The translations under genes and the position numbers were made by a program. Below, piece after piece: positions 8,217 to 14,082 of a DNA stretch of 18,898 nucleotides. The stretch lies in the NCBI GenBank assembly GCA_003542955.1, contig DPJP01000170.1, positions 171 through 19,068 of the forward strand, read 5' to 3'. The notes under the pieces are model-generated. The model ran no database searches. It saw only the letters and a list, made by a program, of their open reading frames with translations, and was not told the DNA's origin. Position 1 is the stretch's first letter; each line of letters opens with the position of its first letter. Source of the DNA: Armatimonadota bacterium. Lineage in GTDB: Bacteria > Armatimonadota > Zipacnadia > Zipacnadales > UBA11051.

Positions 8217-8244
8217 GCAGCAGGAGCACCTGCTGCCCGGGAGG
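8217..8244 (+). promoter_or_regulatory. Hairpin plus ribosome binding site that fixes a TTG start
   Basis: GCAGCAGG (8217-8224) and CCTGCTGC (8229-8236) form a perfect 8-bp stem with loop AGCA. Two bases later comes GGGAGG (8239-8244), eight bases before TTG 8253. The site decides the start of the CBM-like gene, because the TTG opens directly into a signal peptide. Confidence 0.6.
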
Positions 8245-8252
8245 CGGTTCAA

Positions 8253-9341
8253 TTGCGATATTGCTTCATTGGATGTGTGGCACTGCTGCTTGGTTGCCTC
8301 TGCGTCGTGTGCGGAGCAGCCGACCCGGCAATGCCCGTACCCGGCGCGGAGCTGGTCAACGGGGGCTTCGATGCCGGGCTTGACGCATCGGGCAGGGCGG
8401 AGGGCTGGGGTCAGTACATCTCGAAGTTCGGCACTGCGCGGCTGTCGACCGACACCGAGGTCAAGCAGGCCGGCACCGCGTCTCTGAGGATCGAGGCCGG
8501 CGAGAAGTCGGCCTGTACCGTCAGCCAGTACTTGAGTGTGAGCGACGCAGGACCGTTCACATTCTCCTGCCTCGCACGGACTACCGCGCCGGCGACCAAC
8601 GGCATACAGGTGTCCGTCGAGTGGTTCAGGATCATCGACTGGCCACGTCGCGTGCAGATGGTCGGGCGCGCGTTCTCCTCGGCAGTGCTCTACGGCGACG
8701 ACACCTGGCAGCGCCTGGGCGCCGTGGCGATGAAGCCCGACGACGCGGACCTCGCGCTGGTGGCGATCACCGTCGGCGATGCGCAGGCGCCTGCGGGCGC
8801 TTACTGGATAGATGATGCCGACTTCAGCCCCGGCGCGCGACCCGCGCCGCTGTTGGGGAACCCAGGCTTTGAGCTGGACACCAACAACGACGGCATACCC
8901 GACAACTGGGGCCGGAGCTACTACGGCGACGGATTCGAGATCGTGCGGGATAGCGAAGTCAAGCACGGCGGAGCAGCCTCGGTGCGACTGACCGGGCAGC
9001 CGGGCCACGGGAACAGGTCCGTGCTGTCGACGCAGTCGCCATACTTCGTGCCCCCGCAGCGGATGCGGGTCTCGTTCTGGTACAGGGGCAGTGGGGCGTC
9101 GGACAACCTCGTGGATTTCCTCCCCGGCGAAGGGGACCTCGCCGCGAACGGCACGGTCTACTTCGAGCGCCACCAGGTGAAGCTGGAGTTGCCCAAAGAC
9201 GACTGGACGCAGTTCCTCGAGGAGTACGACGTGCCGCAGGATGCGCGCGACTTCGGGCGCATGCGCGTAGACTTCCTGATGTACCAGCGGGGCGAGGGAA
9301 CGCTGTGGCTGGATGACTTCCGGCTGGAGGTCATCGAGTAG
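8253..9341 (+). CDS. Exported tandem carbohydrate-binding-module-like protein
   Basis: This is a 362-residue protein. The open frame begins at 8115, but its first 46 codons encode an arginine-rich stretch unlike a protein start. TTG 8253 with GGGAGG in front gives a clean signal peptide (MRYCFIGCVALLLGCLCVVC, cleavage near Gly-Ala-Ala). Two jelly-roll modules of the CBM4/9-like type follow. The first runs from about residue 28 to 190: ELVNGGFDAG and AEGWGQYISKFGTARLS, with VKQAGTASLRIEAG as the 'tagged along' strand and YWIDDADFSPG at the end. The second runs from about 197 to 362: NPGFELDTNNDGIPDNWG, VKHGGAASVRLTGQP and, at the C-terminus, LWLDDFRLEVIE. The DxNxDGxxD pattern at 209-217 looks like a calcium-binding loop. 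No catalytic domain is visible, so it is probably a sugar-binding or surface-adhesion protein. The ligand is unknown. Confidence 0.82.
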   Translation: MRYCFIGCVALLLGCLCVVCGAADPAMPVPGAELVNGGFDAGLDASGRAEGWGQYISKFGTARLSTDTEVKQAGTASLRIEAGEKSACTVSQYLSVSDAGPFTFSCLARTTAPATNGIQVSVEWFRIIDWPRRVQMVGRAFSSAVLYGDDTWQRLGAVAMKPDDADLALVAITVGDAQAPAGAYWIDDADFSPGARPAPLLGNPGFELDTNNDGIPDNWGRSYYGDGFEIVRDSEVKHGGAASVRLTGQPGHGNRSVLSTQSPYFVPPQRMRVSFWYRGSGASDNLVDFLPGEGDLAANGTVYFERHQVKLELPKDDWTQFLEEYDVPQDARDFGRMRVDFLMYQRGEGTLWLDDFRLEVIE

Positions 9342-9368
9342 GTGAAGGCCGCGGCGCGCGTGGATACG

Positions 9369-9398
9369 TTGATATATAGCGGTACTCCATAGTACACA
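9369..9398 (+). promoter_or_regulatory. Possible promoter/operator of the beta-propeller gene
   Basis: An AT-rich patch in a GC-rich gap contains TTGATA (9369-9374), followed after 15-18 bp by TAGTAC (9390-9395) or TACACA (9393-9398), weak -10 candidates. Overlapping it, GTACT (9382-9386) and AGTAC (9391-9395) form a perfect dyad with CCAT between, which could be a repressor site. The -10 match is poor. Confidence 0.3.
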
Positions 9399-9399
9399 T

Positions 9400-9475
9400 T
9401 CGGCGGTCGCCGACCACGCAGGCTCACGCGCTATCGAGCCCTGCGGACACAGTCCGAGGTCGGCGCAATCGCCGA
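9400..9475 (+). promoter_or_regulatory. Repeated dyads and SD-adjacent hairpin in the beta-propeller gene leader
   Basis: TCGGCG and CGCCGA occur as an inverted repeat twice: 9400-9405 with 9408-9413 (spacer GT), and 9460-9465 with 9470-9475 (loop CAAT). Between them CGGAC (9444-9448) and GTCCG (9452-9456) form a third dyad with loop ACA. The last hairpin abuts the Shine-Dalgarno GGGAGG (9476-9481) with no gap. Confidence 0.5.
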
Positions 9476-9489
9476 GGGAGGTCATACTG

Positions 9490-11367
9490 ATGCTGAGAAT
9501 GCTCGTCATCACAAGCCTGCTGCTCACCGGGGGCCTGGTCATGGCACAGAACGACGGTTTCACCGATCACGGAATCTGCGCGGCGGTCGCCGAGAGCCGC
9601 GGCGTCGTCGTTACCCACACTGCATCCGGCAAGAACCTCGCCATCACCTGCGCCACCGATTGCTCGCCGCGCGGGTACATCCTTGTCACCGACGTGGATA
9701 GCGGCGAGACGCAGCAACTGTTCTACCCCGAGGGTGTCGCCAACTCCGACCCGTTCGCCTCGCTCTTGAGCCGCAACGGGCGCTTCTACACCGGCGCCGG
9801 GCCGGCGTTTCTCGAATACGACCCGGATAGCGGCGAGTGGCTGTTTGGCAAGGTCATCAACCCGAAGGCCTCCTGCTATGTCGGCTCCGCCATCGCCGAC
9901 GGCCCCGGTGAGTTGATCTGGAAGGGAACCTACCCTGACTGCCGCCTCTACTCCTACGACCCGCAGACGCAGGAGGTCGTCGACTACGGGCAGATGGACG
10001 AGCAGGAGCACTACTTCAGCTACCTGGTCTTCGACAGCGCCGGATGGGCATACGCGGGCATCGGCACGGCCCGGCAGAACATCGTGGCCTTCAACCCGCA
10101 GACGCGCGAGCGCAAGCAGATGGTCGATGAGGCCGAGCGGGTCGTCGGCACCGCCCTTGTCTACACGGGCGTGGACGGCAAAGTGTACGGAAAGGCCGGC
10201 AACCAGTGGTACCGGCTGTTCGCCGGTGAGCGCGAGGCGATCGCGGAGGCCGAGAAGGCCGCCGCCGCGCCGACGGGCTCGATCGGCTGGGGCCAGAGCT
10301 CCGGCACACTGCCTGATGGGCGCCGGATCAGCGTCAATCTGCCCGACTCCCGGCTCGAGGTCACAGACCCCGCGGCCGGGGGAACCCGCCGCATCGAACT
10401 CAAGTACGAGGGCGGAGGCGTGGCGCTCACATCAATGGCCCAGGGACCAGATGGCAATGTCTACGCCTCGACCTGCCATCCCATGCATCTGGCCGTCTAC
10501 GACCCGGCGGCGGAGACGCTCGAGGACTGGGGGCCGGTCTACCGCGTCGGCGGAGGCAACTTCTGCCACATGTCGACCCAGGGGCAGTACCTCATCGCCG
10601 CTTCATACTCCCACGGCATCTTCCACGTCTATGACTCGACGCGGCCCTTCAACGGCGGCTACGGCAAAGACCCCAACCCCTACGAGATCGCCGAGTGGCA
10701 CGAGGATATCTGCCGGCCGCGCGCAACACTCGCCCACCCTGACGGCCATACCGTCTTCATGGCCGGCTATGCGGGCTACGGGTATGTCGGGGGCGGTCTG
10801 GGCATCTATGACTTCGAGACGAAGCAGGCGACCCTCACCACGCATGAGGACCTGATCCCGTACCACAGCACCATCGCCCTGGCGGCATTGGCCGACGGTA
10901 CGGTGGTCGGTGGGACGACGGTGGGGGCGCCCGGCGGCGGACACGTTGTCGCAACTGAGGCAGTCCTTTATCTCTTCGACCTGGCCACCAGGAAAGTGAC
11001 CTTCCAGATGAGTCCTGTGCCCGGTGACACCAGCATCGTGGCGCTGACGGTTGCTCCGAACGGTCTGGTCTACGGGTTGGCTTCAGGGCCTGCGCTGTTC
11101 GTGTTCGATCCGGCCAAGCGCGAAGTCATCCACACGCAGAAGCTCGCCGACTGGGGCGGTGTGCCGCGTGACGCCCTGTTCGTGGGCCCCAACGGTGACG
11201 TGTACGCCCAGTTCTCAAAGGCCATTGTGCGCTTCGACCCGGCAACATACGCGCCTTCGGTCGTCGCCACACCTCCTGTCACCATCAACGTGGGCGGCCC
11301 GCTGGTTGACGGCCGCATCTACTTCGGCTCCAGCTCGCATATATGGAGCTACAAGCTGGGGGAGTAG
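9490..11367 (+). CDS. Exported beta-propeller protein of unknown function
   Basis: This is a 625-residue protein. ATG 9490 has GGGAGG (9476-9481) eight bases upstream and opens a signal peptide (MLRMLVITSLLLTGGLVMA, cleavage before Gln20). The mature protein shows repeated blade patterns in which a strand ends in a tyrosine/phenylalanine-Asp-Pro turn: FLEYDPDSGEW, LYSYDPQTQEVVDYG, IVAFNPQTRERKQM, LAVYDPAAETLEDWG, LGIYDFETKQATL, LYLFDLATRKVTF, LFVFDPAKREVIH and IVRFDPATYAPSV. Each is preceded by an x-DG-x-[V/I]-Y type strand. This spacing is typical of a seven- or eight-bladed propeller of the kelch/NHL/SMP-30-like class. I cannot assign a subfamily or an active site. Several cysteines and His-rich stretches lie in the loops. 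Its place between a CBM-like gene and a GH95 gene suggests a sugar-related role, which is inference only. Confidence 0.85.
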   Translation: MLRMLVITSLLLTGGLVMAQNDGFTDHGICAAVAESRGVVVTHTASGKNLAITCATDCSPRGYILVTDVDSGETQQLFYPEGVANSDPFASLLSRNGRFYTGAGPAFLEYDPDSGEWLFGKVINPKASCYVGSAIADGPGELIWKGTYPDCRLYSYDPQTQEVVDYGQMDEQEHYFSYLVFDSAGWAYAGIGTARQNIVAFNPQTRERKQMVDEAERVVGTALVYTGVDGKVYGKAGNQWYRLFAGEREAIAEAEKAAAAPTGSIGWGQSSGTLPDGRRISVNLPDSRLEVTDPAAGGTRRIELKYEGGGVALTSMAQGPDGNVYASTCHPMHLAVYDPAAETLEDWGPVYRVGGGNFCHMSTQGQYLIAASYSHGIFHVYDSTRPFNGGYGKDPNPYEIAEWHEDICRPRATLAHPDGHTVFMAGYAGYGYVGGGLGIYDFETKQATLTTHEDLIPYHSTIALAALADGTVVGGTTVGAPGGGHVVATEAVLYLFDLATRKVTFQMSPVPGDTSIVALTVAPNGLVYGLASGPALFVFDPAKREVIHTQKLADWGGVPRDALFVGPNGDVYAQFSKAIVRFDPATYAPSVVATPPVTINVGGPLVDGRIYFGSSSHIWSYKLGE

Positions 11368-11510
11368 GGCTTAGAGTCCAGGAGGCGGCAGCCAGGGGAC
11401 GCTGAGATGCGGGGAGGGGCTGCATCCCGCAGGCGCGGGACTACCCACATATCAGGGCAGCGAGCGAGGTCGGCCCACATCCTCCAAATGCCAACCGGGA
11501 GAATGGCGCA

Positions 11511-13808
11511 ATGCATAACCGATTGTGGTACCAGACACCCGCATCCGACTGGAGCGAGGGCATGCCCATCGGCACCGGACGGCTTGCCGCCATGGTGCTC
11601 GGGACCTGCCCGCGCGAGCGCCTCGCGCTCAATCACGAATGGCTGTGGGAGGGCATTCACCGCTTCCGGGATGTCGAGGAGCCGGCCGAGCACCTGCCCG
11701 AGGTCCGGGAGGCGCTGCTGGCAGGCGACTACGAGCGCGGGACCGAGCTGGGCAACCGCTACTTCGGTGGCGTCGGGGGCATCAGCGGCATTCCGGGGCG
11801 CGTCGATTCCTTCCAGACGGCAGGTGATCTCTACATCGAGTTCGATCACCGCCCCTGGCATGAGTACATCCGCGACCTCGACCTCTCAACCGGCCTCGCC
11901 ACGGTCGGCTACAGCGCGCTGCGCAGGGATCGCGGCCGCTACCTGCGCGAGTACGTGGCGCACCTGACGGAGGACCTGCTCCTCGCGCGCTTCACCTGTA
12001 GCGGCGAGCCCTTCAGTTGCACGCTGTGGCTGGATCGGCTCCATGACCCCAAGTGCGAGATGCATCGCGAGGCCACGGAGACCGGTCTGCGGCTGCACGG
12101 AGATATCCGGGATGGCATCTGTTTCGAGGTGCAGGCGGAGGTGCATGTCACCGGCGGGGGTGTGAAGGTCCTCGAGGGCCGCAAGCTGGCGGTCACTGAT
12201 GCCACGGAGGTGCTCGTCGCCATCAACGTCGGCACCTCGGCACAGGGCGAGGACCCGGCGGCCGAGTGCGCCGAGCGGCGGCTCACCACCACCGACTGGG
12301 ATGCCCTCCTGCAGAGCCATCAGGCAGAGCACTCACGCCACTATGGCGGCTTCACGCTTGAACTGCCCTTCGAGGAGCCCGAGCTGCCGACGAACGAGCG
12401 CATGCGCCGGCTGCATGCGGGTGAGTCCGACCCCGGACTGGCGCTTCTCTACTTCAACTACGGGCGCTACCTGCTGTGCGCCTCCTCGGCGACCGCCTCA
12501 CTGCCCGCGACGCTGCAGGGGCGCTGGTGCCAGGAGCTTGAGCCGCCGTGGAATTGCGACCTGCATCAGGATGTCAACATCCAGATGGCCTACTGGGGCG
12601 CGGAGCCCGGCGGGCTGCAGGCTTACCACGAGGCGCTGTTTCAGCACATCGAGCGCCAGGCGCCGCACGGACGGGAGGCGGCGCGGAAGCTCTATGGCTG
12701 TGAGGGAGTCTGGCTGCCGATCCAGACCGATCCCTGGGGACGCTGCACACCGGAGTCGGAGGGCTGGGCGGTGTGGATCGGCGCGGCGCCGTGGCTCGCG
12801 CAGCATCTCTGGTGGCACTACGAGTTCAGCCTCGATGTCGACTTCCTTCGCGAGCGGGCCTACCCGTTTCTCAGGGAGGTCGCCGCGTTCTATGAGGACT
12901 ACATCATCGAGGATGAAGCGGGCAATCTGCTGATCGTCCCCTCGCAGTCGCCGGAGAACCGCTTCACCCTCAGCGGCGGAAAGCACCCGGTCAGCCTCTG
13001 TGTGAATGCCGCGATGGATGTCCAGCTCGCCTATGATACGCTCTTCCATGCCGCCGAGGCGGCCGAGCTACTCGGTATCGATGCGGAGCGCGCCGCGCGC
13101 TGGCGCGAGCTGCTGTCGCGTCTGCCACAGATGCAGATCGGCTCGCGCGGGCAACTGCTCGAGTGGAATGAGGAGTTCGAGGAGGTCGAGCCCGGCCACC
13201 GGCACCTCTCGCACCTGTACGGGCTCTATCCCGGCGACCAGATATGCCCGCACCGCACGCCGGACCTGTTCGCCGCCGCGATGCGATCCCTGGAGCTGCG
13301 GCTGGAGGCCAGTGGTGGGCATACGGGCTGGAGCCGCGCCTGGACGGCCTGCTGCTTCGCCCGTGCGGGCCGCGGTGATGAGGCGCTCTCCCACGTCGAG
13401 CACCTGGTCACCGACTTCGCGACCGACAGCCTGCTCGATCTGCACCCGCCCCGCATCTTCCAGATTGACGGCAACCTCGGCGGTATGGCGGCAGTCATCG
13501 AGATGCTGATCCAGAGCTACCATGAAGAGATTCGTCTGCTGCCGGCCTTGCCCTCCGCCTGGCCGGAGGGGAAAGCGAGTGGCCTCCGTGCCCGCGGCGG
13601 CTTCAGCATCGATGTGACCTGGGCCGACGGCGCACTGACGGAGGCGACCGTCTACGCCACGCATAGCCGTCCGTGCCGCATCTGGGACCCGGAGGGCCGT
13701 CTCATTGCCTCCGACGAGTCCGGCGCCGCCATTGCGACACGCCGTGACGGCGACTTCCTGGCCTTCGACGCCACGGCAGGGGAGACGGTAGTGTTGCGGG
13801 TGGGGTGA
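11511..13808 (+). CDS. Glycoside hydrolase family 95 (alpha-L-fucosidase/related), no signal peptide
   Basis: This is a 765-residue protein; ATG 11511 follows GGGAG (11497-11501). The N-terminal beta-domain opens with LWYQTPASDWSEGMPIGTGRLAAMVLG, the GH95 signature region (residues about 5-31), followed by ERLALNHEWLWEG. The helical barrel covers about 290-660 and a C-terminal beta-domain about 670-765. The length fits the family (about 750-850). In the Bifidobacterium bifidum enzyme AfcA the key residues are Asn421, Asn423, Glu566 and Asp766. By motif, Glu482 in PSQSPEN matches the acid, Asp653 in FQIDGN matches Asp766, and Asn356 matches Asn423. The position of Asn421 appears to be Asp354 (QDVNIQMAYW instead of the usual NIN-type motif). 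The start is direct, with no export signal, unlike its neighbours, so it probably acts in the cytoplasm on imported oligosaccharides. The family also includes alpha-L-galactosidases, so the sugar is not certain. Confidence 0.92.
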   Translation: MHNRLWYQTPASDWSEGMPIGTGRLAAMVLGTCPRERLALNHEWLWEGIHRFRDVEEPAEHLPEVREALLAGDYERGTELGNRYFGGVGGISGIPGRVDSFQTAGDLYIEFDHRPWHEYIRDLDLSTGLATVGYSALRRDRGRYLREYVAHLTEDLLLARFTCSGEPFSCTLWLDRLHDPKCEMHREATETGLRLHGDIRDGICFEVQAEVHVTGGGVKVLEGRKLAVTDATEVLVAINVGTSAQGEDPAAECAERRLTTTDWDALLQSHQAEHSRHYGGFTLELPFEEPELPTNERMRRLHAGESDPGLALLYFNYGRYLLCASSATASLPATLQGRWCQELEPPWNCDLHQDVNIQMAYWGAEPGGLQAYHEALFQHIERQAPHGREAARKLYGCEGVWLPIQTDPWGRCTPESEGWAVWIGAAPWLAQHLWWHYEFSLDVDFLRERAYPFLREVAAFYEDYIIEDEAGNLLIVPSQSPENRFTLSGGKHPVSLCVNAAMDVQLAYDTLFHAAEAAELLGIDAERAARWRELLSRLPQMQIGSRGQLLEWNEEFEEVEPGHRHLSHLYGLYPGDQICPHRTPDLFAAAMRSLELRLEASGGHTGWSRAWTACCFARAGRGDEALSHVEHLVTDFATDSLLDLHPPRIFQIDGNLGGMAAVIEMLIQSYHEEIRLLPALPSAWPEGKASGLRARGGFSIDVTWADGALTEATVYATHSRPCRIWDPEGRLIASDESGAAIATRRDGDFLAFDATAGETVVLRVG

Positions 13809-13853
13809 GAGCGGAGGCAGCCAGCCGCAATAGCACAATAATGGACCATCGGA

Positions 13854-13937
13854 GTCGCAGGCTTTCCGGCCTGCGACCGTACCGACTGCTTCCCCGAGGA
13901 GGAAGCACCATGCCAGTTCGCTGAGGTGGGAGCACCT
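13854..13937 (+). promoter_or_regulatory. Three consecutive hairpins between the GH95 gene and the next gene
   Basis: GTCGCAGGC (13854-13862) pairs with GCCTGCGAC (13869-13877), 9 bp with a six-base loop. TGCTTCC (13887-13893) pairs with GGAAGCA (13901-13907). AGGTG (13924-13928) pairs with CACCT (13933-13937), loop GGAG. The first lies 46 nt after the GH95 stop and could end or stabilise that transcript, but no U-tract follows. The group may instead be the 5' leader of the gene at 14083. No known riboswitch consensus was recognised. Confidence 0.4.
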
Positions 13938-14082
13938 GCGTCCGCCTGTTGTCGGTCGGGCGGAGTTCGGAGGGGGACATCCTGTTGCTGGAGTGGCACG
14001 CGGAGTGACCGGCCCGCCGGCGGCGTACGGGCAAGAGCGGGCGGACCGGCCTCCGGCACGACTGCATCCGAGGAGGGAACTC

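Larger units (their letters stand above)
7902..8252. other. Divergent intergenic region with leader hairpins
   Basis: This 351-bp gap separates the minus-strand DUF4091 gene from the plus-strand CBM-like gene. I see no convincing coding gene. It holds a GGCGC/GCGCC hairpin at 7926-7940 in the minus-strand leader, 12 nt before that gene's GGAG. It also holds two plus-strand hairpins at 8167-8194 and 8217-8236 before the TTG start at 8253. Promoters for both directions must lie here, but no convincing -35/-10 pair was found by eye. Confidence 0.6.

Noticed and set aside
8115..8252. N-terminal extension of the CBM-like protein from the first ATG
   Set aside because: It would place 46 mostly arginine/alanine/proline residues before a signal peptide and would run through the two leader hairpins; the TTG with its SD is a better start.
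7902..9563. Upstream extension of the minus-strand DUF4091 frame, which stays open for about 550 further codons
   Set aside because: It runs antisense to the CBM-like gene, is arginine/proline-rich with low-complexity character, and the signal peptide with its SD at 7901 marks the true start.
13854..13877. Rho-independent terminator after the GH95 gene
   Set aside because: The 9-bp stem is perfect, but no U-rich tract follows on either strand, so it was listed as a leader or processing structure instead.
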